Shown: positions 39,096-51,947, numbered from the stretch's first letter. The stretch is 64,000 bases of DNA from Coffea arabica (GCF_036785885.1 NC_092323.1:13586501-13650500), one strand, 5' to 3'. Made by a program: numbers and translations. Notes: generated by a model from the letters alone, not told the origin.

Positions 39096-39502
39096 GTTTC
39101 CACTAGGACTGCAAACGAGCCGAGTCGAGTCGAGTTTTGAGCTAATCGAGCCGAGCCTCGACTAAATTTTACCAAGCTCGAGCTCGACTCGAATCAAGCC
39201 AAGCCTCGAAAAAAATAAAAAATAATTATTTTATTTTTTTAAAAAATAAATAAAATAATATTTTTTTCTTAATAAATAATAAAATATTAAGGATATATAC
39301 GTAATTTTACTATGAAAATAAAAAATAAAAAATAAAAATATATAATATACGTAATTTTATTATTAAATAAAAATAAAAATAAAAAATAAATATATATACT
39401 CAAGCTCGCGAGCCGGCTCGCGAGCTAACGAGCTTAATATTCTGAGCTCGAGTTCGACTCGAGCCGGCTCGAGCTCGACTCATTTGCAGCCCTAGTTTCC
39501 AC
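39096..39502. mobile_element. hAT-type MITE with perfect 8-bp duplication
   Basis: The octamer gtttccac occurs at 39096-39103 and 39495-39502, flanking a 391-bp element (39104-39494). The ends are inverted: taggactgcaaacgag on the left against ctcatttgcagcccta on the right. Subterminal gagctcgag and cgactcga motifs are repeated on both arms, and the centre is AT-rich. An 8-bp duplication with a TAGGGCTGCAAA-like end fits a non-autonomous hAT element. Confidence 0.88.
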
Positions 39503-40301
39503 ACAGCACACTAAACCTGGACCTTTGCACATTACTATCTTAGTGACTTTAAAAAGTTCACTTAAATCTTGCAATTTTAGGATTTTAGCCCAATAGTGAT
39601 TAACTTTCAACTGTTAATTGAGATTTAGAGTGGCATAAAGGACTAAATCTTGGCAAATGGAGGTTTATCTCCCGATTACGAAATGTAAAAGCCCCAGTTT
39701 TTGGTGTTAATTGAAAGTAACGTATAAGCGGAGTTGGTATTGTTCCTATTCCTCGAGCCAAAGTAGGTAGCTCCAACCAACTTCATGGTGATTTTGTTTT
39801 TCATTTAAGTTGCCTTTTTGTGTGTGTGTGTGTGTGTATTCCTTTTATTAGTCTAAAAACTTTAGAGTTATAAACGTACTTACAATTTGCTATTTACTTG
39901 ATAGCCCACATTAGAGATTAATTTACGCTATCAGCTAGAAGAGGACTATTGAGACGGAAAATTTCAAGGTTTTTGAAATTCGACTAGCCAACAAAATTTT
40001 TAGGTCAGATATCAGCTCTATCACTCAAGCTTCTAGATTTTGCAATCTATCAATTGTTGCTGCATGAAAAAAAATTCCTAAATCCTTGAAGTTTATGATC
40101 ACAATGCTGAATTTTGAGTTTCAAGCATATTCAGACTACGAGGAAACAAGAATCTCAAGGTCGTTGCTAAGTTCGGTTACCGATAAATTTGATGCTAAAT
40201 CCATATGTCAAAACAAGAAAAGAAAAAGAACTTTAATAAGGAAAATGCACAAATAGAAAGAAGATATCTTGCCTTTTGTGTTAGAATAGGATTAAGAAAT
40301 A
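39503..40301. other. Intergenic with (TG)n tract
   Basis: No gene. A TG microsatellite lies at about 39817-39838. Confidence 0.5.
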
Positions 40302-40375
40302 GGTGAGCACAGTGACGGAGCCAGGATTTTTTTTTTGGGGGGGCCAAAATTGAAATTCCATTCAAAGATGACTAA

Positions 40376-40432
<57 letters not shown>

Positions 40433-40582
40433 ACTCTCATAATATAAACTAAAATTGAAAAAATTTAGGGGGGGCCAATTTTATTTTACACACATATTTA
40501 CATATTATGAATTAAAATTCTCAAAACTTAGGGGGGGCCATGGCCCCCCTCTGCCCCCCTTGGCTCCGTCATTGGGTGAGCA
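40302..40582. mobile_element. Short hAT MITE with perfect 8-bp duplication and internal (AT)n
   Basis: The octamer ggtgagca lies at 40302-40309 and 40575-40582 around 265 bp (40310-40574). Ends are cagtgacggagcca and tggctccgtcattg, the same terminal type as the hAT relic at 4892-5422. The interior is G-run/C-run bordered and contains an AT microsatellite at 40379-40430. No coding capacity. Confidence 0.9.
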
Positions 40583-41551
40583 GAAACGATGAAACATTTC
40601 CCCTTTGTATGCATCCTCTTAATTCTAGGCAGAATCAAGAAGATGGTATCAAGGTAGATATAAACAAGAAGGCTTCAACATCAAGTACCTACACATCCTC
40701 TCATTCTCTTTTGATCACAAGTATCAATAAATCTTCTTATATTCTGGAAAAGGAAAAAAAATACCTTCAACCTTAAGTTTTTTTTTTTTTTTTTTTAACT
40801 TTGAACATCCGGTATCCCCACTTTCAGTGAAACTAATCCACATTCGACCCGAGAGTATCTGCAGAGTCTGATTCTTATTCAAGAATGAAGATTTGATCCA
40901 AAACTTTTTAAGGTACCACATATAAGGGTTAGCCGATATTGCGACCTCTCATTAGCATTAATATTAGCAACACACCTACCATCTGGTCCAAGCTCATCAA
41001 TTAACTTCAAGTATATTTTATCTATGTATCCAAGTACACAAATTTCCAATTTCCATAGGGGCTAGTGTCACTTCACACTCTAGAAAGTATTGAGGCTTTG
41101 ACTTTTTCGTATGAAGATGGTGTCAAAGTGGATAGATAGAAGACTTGAACATCAACTACTCATGCGTCATCTGATCCTCTTTGTTATGACTTATAAGCAT
41201 GTATACATCCTCGTATTCTAGAAAGAAACAAAAACTCTTCAATCTCGAGCAGAATCCACCTAACATATCCGAGTTCATCTCTAGGTTCTCATTCCATATA
41301 GTGTCACTTTACATTCTAGAATTCTTGAAGCTTTGGCATTTTGTATAGTTCCATGTGGGCTATTGTAAAAGGCCAATGCACTGTATATTACTCCCTCGCT
41401 ACTTTGACATTATTTGAAACAAATCATGCACTTAAACAGGACGGTACAGATAATGATATTAATTCAGTTCGTAGTTAATAATGATTACTGGTTTCTCCAG
41501 TCCAAAATTAACATTCAACTACTGATCAAATTGGCCAAAATTACAAAAACA
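40583..41551. other. Intergenic, no gene recognised
   Basis: AT-rich with no domain-bearing frame. Confidence 0.45.
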
Positions 41552-42059
41552 AAAGAAAAAGGGCAAAAAATCTCAATGGTCATTAAACTATTGCTCATGT
41601 CAACTTTTGGTCATCAAATAATTTTTCATCACAAAATGACCATTAAACTAACTAATCAATACAACCGTGACCATTTCGTGGATTTTGGCTCTTAATCTAC
41701 AAAATAATCAGAATGTTTGTCACCAAGTGTTAGTTATATTGGATGAATTCTGAAGTTGGTGAAAATACCACCCGCGATGATCTTGAAGAACCGCAAGAAA
41801 TAGGCTATGAAACGTTTAATATTGGAGCTATTTTGCTAAAACTTAATGGAGCAAGAGTATAGGGTCGAGTTAATAGCGGACAAAAAACCCTTGGATGTTC
41901 TAATTATTTTGTAGATTAAGAGCCAAAATCTACGAGATGGCCATGGTTATATTAATTAATTAGTTTAGTGACCAATTTATAACGAAAAATTATTTAATGA
42001 TCCAAAGTCAATGCGAGCAATAGTTTAATGGTCGGTGAGGTTCTTTGGCCAAAGAAAAA
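41552..42059. mobile_element. Mutator-type foldback MITE with 9-bp duplication
   Basis: The 9-mer aaagaaaaa at 41552-41560 recurs at 42051-42059, around 490 bp (41561-42050). The arms are inverted over about 140 bp: attttggctcttaatctac at 41683 pairs with gtagattaagagccaaaat at 41911, and cattaaactattgctc on the left pairs with gagcaatagtttaatg on the right. The A-rich duplication makes its exact length slightly ambiguous. Confidence 0.8.
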
Positions 42060-43142
42060 AGTTTGAGCATTAAATCTCAAAAAAAAAATAGAGAATGTAA
42101 TAGTCAAAATCACAAAGAGAGTAAAACTACAGGAAATGCTAAAGGAATGTAATAGCAATGCATTAGGGAACCCCATTCGGCAAGAGGAAGGTAGGTCCAC
42201 TTCTATAGTAATACAGCTGGAGGGGAAGCATACATGGGCTGCTAGAAGGAAGATACGTGAACTCCCCTCCTAAGGGCTTTTTTTGGGGTCTATCCTGTCT
42301 GTTACTTGGCTGGAAAACAAATTTAGAATACGAAATCGCCTACCCCAATTGAGGTTTTTGCAACACCAAAAAAAACTAATAGATGAATTAACAAATAATA
42401 AAGGTACATTTCTCACACCTTTATTATGATTTTCTCTTCTTAAAAATTCTAGAGATCCTCCTTCCTTTAATGACCGAGTTTTTTGGTTTCCATTTTCCCA
42501 CCACACAAAAAGGCAAAACAAAGAAAAAATTAAGGAAAAAAAGTAGAACCCCCAAAATTCACATTCCCATTAAAATCAATCCTCAAAAGAAAAAAACTTT
42601 TCTCTTTTTCTCCAAATTCTGTTTCTTTGTCTTTTCTCTCATGCTGTCATCTTTTCTTTATCTTTCATAAGTAAGAGTGAGTTTGTTTTCTGTTGGGTGT
42701 AGCCTCTCCAGGAGGCTGTGTGAGATTATCAATTTTTAATACAGAAAAGATGAACAAATCTCCTGGGGTGCAGCCATACTGCCCCACATTTTTTTTGACA
42801 CAATTATTACAACCAACCTTTGTATGAATATCTCTATCTATCTCCAGTTCTCCACCACCATATTCTTAAAATTCTCTTTTCATAACAAGGGTCCTCTCTA
42901 TACTTGGTGACAACAAACAACATTATTGTATCCGTAAATTGTCTTTTTCTTTAATTTCCTTGGCCCACAAGTGGTTGAATTTGAATAATTTTTTGTTGCA
43001 TTTTTACTATAAAATATGTCCTAACCAAAACCAGACTTTTTCTAAGAAAATTCCCATGCATACTATTTTGACATTCATTCCTTGTACATCATTACAACAA
43101 ATTCCATTGTTTGTCTTCCATCACAAGCTGCGGGCTTCTTTG
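42060..43142. other. Intergenic upstream of TTL
   Basis: No gene recognised; AT-rich sequence with pyrimidine-rich stretches leading into the TTL promoter. Confidence 0.45.
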
Positions 43143-43149
43143 TATATAA
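43143..43149 (+). promoter_or_regulatory. TATA box candidate of TTL
   Basis: A tatataa motif starts 57 bp before the TTL start codon. If it is the functional TATA box, the leader is only about 25-30 nt; a distal upstream promoter remains possible. Confidence 0.45.
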
Positions 43150-43199
43150 AGTTCTGAGCTTCAATTTTTTGGGCATAGAGGAGGCTTGATAACCTGAAA

Positions 43200-46100
43200 A
43201 TGGGAGACGTTTCTCCTGAGCAGAAAAAATCAGGTTGTGGGCTGTTGAATGCTGTTTTTGGAAGGAGGAGTTGGCCTAGAAGAACGACTTCAACAGGTTC
43301 ACTTCCGGGACCAAATTCAAATCCCAATCATTTCCCAAGAATTCCAAGCACCCCTAATTCAAAAAGGCGAAGGGGTGGCTCAGATGAGGCTTCTTTCCTG
43401 GAGGAAGAAGCAAAACCTACTGCAGAAAAACAAGTTGATAGGGTTATTGAAAGGCCAGCGCCCAATCATGGAAAGACTCCACCTGGAAATGCTCATCAAT
43501 ATCGCCAAGCTCCTCCCGTGTGTAATCAGAAGCAAAATCAGGGCAGGAGAGATGCACCCCCCAGCCAAGGGGCGGGAAGGAAGATTCCACAAGGAGCAGT
43601 TGGCCTGTCAGGCGAGCTCGATAGCATGATTGCTGATCATCAAAGATCAAGTGGTGCTAGTACATTAGTCCGAGCTTCATCCAGCAATGTGATGTTGTTT
43701 GGAAATTTGGGAAATTTAAGACAAGGAGGAGGAGGAAATAGTAATTTGAATACGAGCAATATTCTTGATCATCTTCCTAGAGCTACAAGAGAAGAATCAT
43801 CAGTACCAAATGGGAAATATCCAACTAGTGTCATGGGAAATGTGGTGAAAAAACAGAATGATCAGGAGTCATCAACTGAAAAACCAACTTCCCTTTGCAG
43901 GGCTATTTCGACTCGAATGGATCCTGAGCAATTGAAAATCTTGGGTAATGAAGATTACAAGAATGGAAGGTTTGCAGAAGCCTTGGCTTTGTATGATGCT
44001 GCAATTTCTATTGATCCTAATAAAGCTTCTTATCGAAGCAACAAATCTGCAGCTCTGACAGCTCTTGGGAGGCTTCTTGAGGCAGTTTTCGAGTGCAGAG
44101 AAGCAATTCGAATTGAACCTAGTTACCAAAGAGCTCATAATCGTTTGGCAACCTTATATGTCAGGTAATAGAATTCATTTCCTTCCACTTTAATTTAGGA
44201 AAAGTATGTTAATCAATTCATGAATTTTTTTTTTTTTTTTGGCGGGGGTTGGCAGATTGGGGGAAGCAGAAAAGGCCATGTATCATTACAAACATGCCGG
44301 TGCTGAAGCTGATCCTGATGTTCTTACAAAAGTTAAAAAGCTTCAGGTTCATCTGAACAAGTGCACTGAGGCCAAAATGCAAAGAGATTGGAATACTCTC
44401 TTAAGAGAAACAGGCCTTGCTGTAGCAGCTGGAGCTGATTCTGCTCCACAGGTTAGCCTATGCCATCAATTTTATTTTCTTTACTCACACAAAAATTGTA
44501 AATTTTTCTTGAAAATCAATGTTTGACGTCAGTTCTTGCTTGAATGTCATTGACATAGATATTTGCATTGAAATCGGAAGCCTTATTAAAGCTCCAAAGA
44601 CACCAAGAAGCAGATGAGATTATGAAAAATGGTCCAAAATTTGAAGATGATGAGTGTACAAAATTCTTTGGCCCTATTGGTAATGCAACCCTGTTAGTCA
44701 TACGGGCTCAAGTTGACATGGTTGCTGGCAGGTTAGTAGTACTTCATTTGATCAAGAAATATCAACTCATCATCACAGTGGTTTTTGATAGAACCTTTTT
44801 TCTTTGATAAAGAAAGCATGGAGTATAATTTTTTTTCAAAGTTTTGTACTTTTGCTCCTAGCTAATTGAGTCACCTAAAGATAGATGTCTTTAATTCAAC
44901 TTGTAAAAAAGAGAGACTCTTTTTACTGCAGTCTGCGTAGAAAGAGGTTAAAAAAAGGTGCATGTTTACCAGTTATTTATGATTAATGAACCTAATCATG
45001 ATTGGTTCAACAACTCAAAAGATAAAACATGTTAGAGAAAAGAGAAACCAAAAGATGCCTCAATTTTGGTGTTGGTGCAAATATTCCTATGCTTCCTATG
45101 GCTACCTACCTAAGTTTAGATTGAATTTTTCCTGTTCAACACGGTTTATCTTCTCATTTAAAATTTCCTGTTCAACGGTTGTTGCAAATTGACATTCAAT
45201 TCGAATTAAGTTATCATGGCAAACACCAAAATAATGAAAAACTTAGGATAATACAGAAGAACTGGTCAATTGTTATTTTTTTTCATACTCTCCCAACTGG
45301 TCAATTAATTGCTACTCCTATTCAATAAAAAATAAAAAACTTGAATTTAATTTCCTTGTATGGTAATAAGAACTAATACAAAAAAATGATTGAAGGTTTG
45401 ATGATGCTGTGGCGGCAGCTCAACTTGCTGCTAGGCTTGATGCAAATAATAAAGAAGCAAGCATGCTGGTGAGGAGAACTAGAGCTGTGGCAACAGCCAG
45501 ATCAAATGGAAATGACCTCTTCAAGTTAGGAAAATACTCCGAAGCATGCGTTGCATATGGAGAAGGACTAAACCATGATCCTTACAATGCTGTCTTGTTG
45601 TGCAATCGAGCTGCCTGTCGAACCAAACTTGGTCAACATGAAAAGGCATTGGAAGATTGTAATGCCGCCCTCCATGTACGCCCTTCATATAGCAAGGCCA
45701 GACTTAGAAGAAGTGATTGCTTTGCCAAGGTAACTATTTCCAAACTCCCATAATACGACTCAAAATTTTTGTTAACTATATATATATATATATATATATA
45801 TTTCTTGTCAATAAATTTTTTGAAACGTTCAATAAAAAAAAAAAAAAAAAAGGAAGAAGATGGTATAGTACTAAGGGACTTCATCTATAACAGAAACAGT
45901 AAAAACTCGAAAAATGCCTTATAGAGAAGGCTAAATATGTATATTGTTTTGGTTATAAGAGTACTAATGTGCTTTAATTGGTGGTGGGGGGGGGGGGTGA
46001 TAGTTGCAAAAATGGGAGGCATGTATACAGGATTGTGAGGCGCTACTCAGAGATTCACCAGAGGACGAGGAGGTGGGGCAGATGCTGAAGGAGGCCCAAG

Positions 46101-47122
46101 CACAGCTAAGAACACAGCGAGGAGGAGGCCAAGACGTGAAAACCATCAACCACAATGGTGGAATTGGAAATGATGCCCGTTCTAGTAGTGACATAATTGT
46201 CGTGTCAAGCAACGAACGTTTCAGGGACTATGTAACCTCTCCTGGTAATAATAATAGTAACTGATCAGAATCTTTGCCAACCGAAATGTTTTTCTTTAAA
46301 ATTTTATCTTGATTAGCTACCAAACGAAATGGTACTATATATTATGTTGGATTCTTGTTTTGGCACATACGTACATTTGGATCAAAATCAAATCCCACTC
46401 CACACGTTCACAAATATGTATATCCACGGGTGGTAGTTTGTGTTTAGGAATCTTTATGTGTTTTAGTTAATGTAAAGTCCAAGTGAAAATGAGGTTAATT
46501 GATGTGTTTAGGATTCTTGATTCGACTTTGATAGGAAATTGTGTGCTCTCTTTTTCATAATGCAGGTGTGTCTGTTGTCCTATTCTGTAATAAGCCAGGT
46601 GACAAGCCAACAATTCACTATATGGAGCAGCTGCAAAAGAGATACCCCTCTGTCAATTTCCTCAAGGTTTGGAATTCTTTAATTTTTTTTTTTTTACTGG
46701 TGGAATGATCAAGAATCCCATCATAAAATGCCATAAGTTTCCTACAGGTTTCTTTGGCACAATAGATTAAGAATTTACTCTTTTTGACCAGTTGGGGTGA
46801 TTAGAGACGATTAGAAGAACTAAAGAATTTTTTTTTTTTTTAAAAAGATTTCCTATAACAATATTCTATTTTAGACTTAAGCAGGTACATATCAATTCTC
46901 TAATCCTCACTAGTATTAGACATTTTATTATTTCTTTGGTGGTAGCTTTTTATTGTTTAATTTACGTAGGTTGAAGTTGAGGATCAACCTTCCTTGGCAA
47001 AATCTGAAGGTGTAAATGCATTGCCGGCCTTCAAGATTTACAAAAGTGGTTCAAAAACCAGGGAAATTTCAGGCAACAACCATGATTTATTAGAGAGCAC
47101 AATCAGACTGTACATCAGCTAA
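43200..47122 (+). CDS. TTL: TPR repeat-containing thioredoxin-like protein (TTL family)
   Basis: Exons are 43200-44164, 44256-44451, 44559-44731, 45396-45729, 46004-46244, 46566-46666 and 46970-47122, giving 720 aa with consistent phases and GT-AG introns. Arabidopsis TTL1, TTL3 and TTL4 are of similar length. The first 239 residues are a disordered Ser/Pro/Asn/Arg-rich region. TPR units start at M240 (DPEQLKILGNEDYKNGRF) through about 345, and a second set spans about 446-590 (ARSNGNDLFKLGKYSEACVAY). A thioredoxin-like fold closes the protein (about 605-720), keeping the cis-Pro region NALPAFKIYKSG. The CxxC site is replaced by FCNKPGDKP, so oxidoreductase activity is unlikely. TTL proteins scaffold brassinosteroid, abscisic-acid and osmotic-stress signalling and cellulose synthase trafficking. 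Which TTL it corresponds to cannot be settled by eye. Confidence 0.94.
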
Positions 47123-50100
47123 CATCCTGCAGCTTAAAAATTTTGAAGCAGCTGTAGAGAGCCAAAAAAAAAAGGGATCAAAACTCTTTGTTAGGGAAGA
47201 GAAAAGAATTAAAAGAGAAAAAAGATACTATAAAATTTGGAGGCTTACTAGGGATTAGGATTCAATTCATTAGCCTTGGCCTATGTTGGCATGGCTCTTT
47301 TAGCACCAAGGGAAAAATGGGTTCATGTTGGAAAATTGAGGATTGGATTGTACTATAAGACATTTTATTAACATGGTGAATAACCAAACTTTTCATTTTT
47401 TGTGTAAAGACCCTAATGTAAAATTGAGGTTTCAGATTGCTCAGATGTTTGGTTTTGTTTGTTGATTTATGAAGTCAATCCTTTTTATTTTTATTTTCTT
47501 CATTTCTGTCCTTATGGCGTGATGCATATGTTAAACTTATGAAATTGCAGCTGACTTTTTGTGATAGGATATCTTTTTTTATTTTTTGTTTGTTTAGTAA
47601 ATTTCAAGTTTCAACACGATAATTTTCTCTAAGAACTTCAATATTATTCACTGCATTGTTCCTAAATTTTTAAAACTGACTCGAAACATGAATTCCAAAA
47701 GAAAAGGGGGGAAGAAAACCAACAAATTTTAATCTAAGAAAGAAAATTGTAAGAATATTTATGAGAGAGAGGTGCAGTAAATTTGTGGTCTTGGGGTTAA
47801 AATAAAAAGTTATTTGCTAGAGTTAAGCAATCATCAGATTCATCCCTCATCAGAGGATGAACTCAGGGTCCTACAGCCAATTAATTACATTTGCTGGTGT
47901 TAATGGTGCTATACAGCTAAGATAGTGTTGTCCCAACATTAAACTCGAGAAAAGTATAAGGTGAGAAATAGTGCTTTGATTTCAATTTGTCGGAAAACCC
48001 TGTACTCTGATTTCCTATTCTAAGCAAGTAATTTCGCAATTTCCTTTGGATTTGCTTTGTCCATGAAACAAATCCAAGATTGAAATAAAGGGACGGGGTA
48101 TTTAATTCTTCGGTCTGTCTAACGGGTGTGTACGAGCACTCGTTAAAAATATTTCAGGTGTTATATTTTTTAAAATATAAGATTAATTAGGAGACGTAAA
48201 TAAATACAAATAAAAGTAAGTGAGATTAAATAGGGAAAGTATATCAATGCAAGGAAAGACTAATTATTAATAGGTGTACGTATATGGTAGATTAAATGAA
48301 TATTAGGCGTGTTAGAGCACTCATTAGAAAAATTCTTAAATTTTTTTAAATCAAGCCTATTCAATCTTAGTTACTGTGTTGTTAATCCTCTGACATCATC
48401 ATCTGGTACAGCGGTAAAATTTTTATCTGAAGTTTTACATGCCTACGAATCCTAGCCAAAAAAAACAACTATGACTGGTTCTTGATTAGATATTTCATTC
48501 GACTAACCAGCAAAGAATGATTGGTTAACTTTTGTGCATGTCTAAATACATTGTCATGGATGGAAACTTGCTGGATCAACATTTTGAAAATCTTCTCTTT
48601 TGTACTAGACAAGCCGAAAATACTGAAAGCAACTTTTGTTAAAAGATGTCACGTTCATTACCAAACAAAAAAGCTTGAAAGACGTGAGACTACGCTATTT
48701 TTTGGTGAAAATAAAATAGCAGACCAAGTCCAGCAACTTATTTTGCCGGTGCGACTAGAATTTCAACAGTTATCCACCTAGTATTATTAAGTCTCGTAAT
48801 TTTTTTTCGGCGACGGCAACAATCTACTGTATTTTTACACTAATCTACACTATGGAGGAAGGGAAATCTAAAGACGAGTTGAAAGGTAAACCACCAGATT
48901 AAATAAATGCATTATTACACTCTCAGAATTTTTTTAAAATGCTAGGTGAAGTTTAAACTCTCAACCTAGTGTATGCGGGAGAGCTTTAAAGAGGTTCTTC
49001 CTCATTATTGCACCAAAGTCTAATAGTTTGTTAAGTCGATTAGTTGGGGCAACAACTCTTGAAAATGCTTATGGCGACTAAGTCTTTTGTCATCTTACAA
49101 ATCCACATCTAACCTGTACAAAGTCTATCCAGCTTAATGCCCAAACCAACCCTTTTTTTTCAAAAAAAAATTTTTTAGTAAGGGAAGGGTGGAGTTTTAA
49201 GTAAACGGAAGCAGGCAAAAAAATTAAAATCCAGAATCTCTATACTCTAAGATCAAACTTTAATCACCAAATCAAAACTTCCTAGGCAAACCAACCTTGA
49301 ATGTACATAAAAATAACTACTAGTAATAAATTTTGTATCATCACTCTTGAGGTAAGAGAAAAGATATAGTAGTATTCTATTTGTTCAATTGCTAATGCGA
49401 TATTTCTAAATTTCACTTTTTTGATATCAAATTAGAGTCACCATATTAAAAGCAATGAAAAAAATATTAGTTGCTTTCTGATTATGTCATTTGAGAAACA
49501 ATCTCTGCAAATCCAATGCACATGTATTTTGATTTCAAAGATTACATATGTATATTTCTCCAATCGGACCTTATAGAGACAGAATGTTTATATCTTTCCA
49601 TAAGAAATTAAATTCCTCAAAAGTGACTCTAATATTAGGACCGAAGTAGCACGTCATTTTTAGGGACTTTGGGGTTCAAGCCAACGTTTGAGGGGGCTAT
49701 GGCCAAACATTTGGTTTCAAGTTGTATACTCATAATACATGACTTTGAAGGTTATTTGAAATATTTATTTGAGATATATACTGTAGCACTTTTTGTGATG
49801 TGATGTATGTGAGATAAACAGATGGTTGGAAATTATGTGTATAATACAATCAAAACAAAATCTGAATTTTTTTTTTTTTTTGAAAACCTCTTAATCCAAA
49901 CAGACCCACTGTTTCTTGGTGCATGAAACATTTTCTATACTAGTGATTGTTCTCGACCACTCCAATTTTTTGGGGAAATTGGTATTCATACTCTCATTTT
50001 AATTTCTTGCACTCCAATTCGCTTCCTAAATAATATCTAAAAAGTGGAAAAAAGCTAATTTGGAAGTGGAAACATCGATGAATAGGAAGAAAATGGCGTC

Positions 50101-50560
50101 AGAACTTTGAATGCAAGAATCATGAGATTGAATTCCTGGTCCCAAATTAAAACATAAAAGGCACAAAGCAATTGAAGCAAATGAAGCTGGCAGGCCTGGC
50201 TCATTCAAGTGGGTTGGCATCATGAAATATTTTCACCCGTTTAACAAACTACTCAAAATTAAAGAAGGCAAAAGAAACTGCAATCTTTGCAGAATCAACT
50301 ACAGAAGTAATGATATCTTTCTCTTTGTTCCTATAAAGAGTTAAAATTCAACTGTTCAAGTTCATAAATTTGTGATTTTGAATGAGTAGCCTGTCATTAT
50401 ACACAGCAAAGTTCCGTGCAATAATACTGTCGGACCTTGTAAGTAGCTGTCCTAATGGATTATTAGCATTAACGGTAAAAATATATATATATTTTTTGCA
50501 CAAAATGATTGGCTGTGTATGACTTTTGAAACTTGACCCTGCCTGCAAGAATTTGTCTAC
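47123..50560. other. Intergenic, no gene recognised
   Basis: The first part is the TTL 3' UTR and flank. Near 47845-47920 and 48800-49020 there are segments with SINE-like wording (short ccta/gggtcc boxes, caacaatctactgta) but no clean boundaries. A dispersed-family copy lies at about 49725-49912. Confidence 0.4.
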
Positions 50561-51400
50561 TATTGGAGACAGTGATCCTATTATGTAGCTGAGAGTTTGA
50601 GTTGCAACAGTAGTTGCACATGTTAGTTGAAAAGTAATTTGGAAAAAATTATTGAAATAACACTGAAGTACTTTTATATGATGTGATATATTTGAAATAA
50701 AAAATAATTAAAAATTATGTTTATAGTGTAAACTGAATAATATTTATTTATTATTTTTTTTTCTTTTTGGCAAATCAAGCTAACCATTGGAAACGGAGAA
50801 GGGATGGGTTATATAATATAGAAGAACGGAGCGTAAGTAAAAAATTTCGAGTTTTGGGTTCGAAACCTCCCAATATATATATATATATATATATAAAGCC
50901 AAGCTAACCAGGGCGACCCAATGCCAGATTGTGAATTGTGGACTTAAGCCCAAATAGGGAATGCTACTATTCCAGCAATCATGGCAATCAAGGCCGGTTT
51001 AGGGCCCAGTTTTATGTGAGTACAAGAATTTGTATACTATTGGTGATAATGATCGTATTACGTAGCTGAGAGTTTGAGTTGCAATAGTAATTGCACATGT
51101 TAGTTGGAAAAATAATGTCAGTTTGTTGGGAGAGAGATGGATTGGATGGGTTTGAGTTGCAATAATAATTGCACATATTAGTTGGAAAAATAATGCCAGT
51201 TTGTTGGGAGAGAAATGGATTGGATGGTTGAGGCAAAGAGTGCAAATGAGAGATCTTGAGTTCGACAAGTTCTACTAACACTAAAAAAAGAAAAAAAAAT
51301 AATGCCAGTTTGTTAATGGTGGACTTTAGCCCAAATGGGAAATGTCCCCCGTTTAAGGCCCAATTTTCTATGAGCACAAGCCCGTTGCGAGGATGATTCT
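50561..51400. repeat. Old segmental duplication with internal 78-bp tandem repeat
   Basis: A segment around gtagctgagagtttgagttg occurs near 50586 and again near 51063. A second segment (gactt-agcccaaat-gg) occurs near 50940 and 51323. Within the second region a 78-bp unit starting tttgagttgcaata is tandemly repeated at 51073-51150 and 51151-51228. No coding content beyond spurious minus-strand frames that mirror the repeat. Confidence 0.75.
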
Positions 51401-51593
51401 TCAACTTCTTTGCTCACGGTCCATCAGTGTTTAAAATTCAACTAAACTACCCCGTCCCCAAATTAGGCACATAAACCCCAATTTTTTTTTAATTTTTTTT
51501 TATTCTTTCACCCCAATCTATTAAGATATTCACTCTTCACCTAAAATCTCATCCAATAAAATTAACATTTATGTTTTTATAAGTTTGTGACTT

Positions 51594-51947
51594 TCGATAT
51601 GACAGTTTCTATAACACTATGAAAATATTTAAAAGATTGTAGTTCTAAATTATAATACGAAATTCCTTAGATTTCAAAATTAACTATAAATTGCTCTCCA
51701 TCTTTTCATTGTGCTTTGTATCTTTGCCTCCGTCTATTTTGATTTCTTTAAAACATTATCTCTCTCTCTTTCGATATGACAGTTTCTATAACACTATGAA
51801 AATATTTAAAAGATTGTAGTTCTAAATTATAATACGAAATTCCTTAGATTTCAAAATTAACTATAAATTGCTCTCCATCTTTTCATTGTGCTTTGTATCT
51901 TTGCCTCCGTCTATTTTGATTTCTTTAAAACATTATCTCTCTCTCTT
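51594..51947. repeat. Perfect 177-bp tandem duplication
   Basis: The unit starting tcgatatgacagtttc at 51594 is repeated without visible difference from 51771 to 51947. It ends in a CT-rich run that probably promoted slippage. Identity suggests a very recent event or an assembly artefact. Confidence 0.93.

Noticed and set aside
43249..43650. Alternative-frame ORFs of 126 and 70 aa in TTL exon 1
   Set aside because: They are shadows of the TTL reading frame.
50850..50870. ggttcgaaacc motif resembling a tRNA T arm or pol III B box
   Set aside because: No cloverleaf, A box or element boundaries could be built around it.
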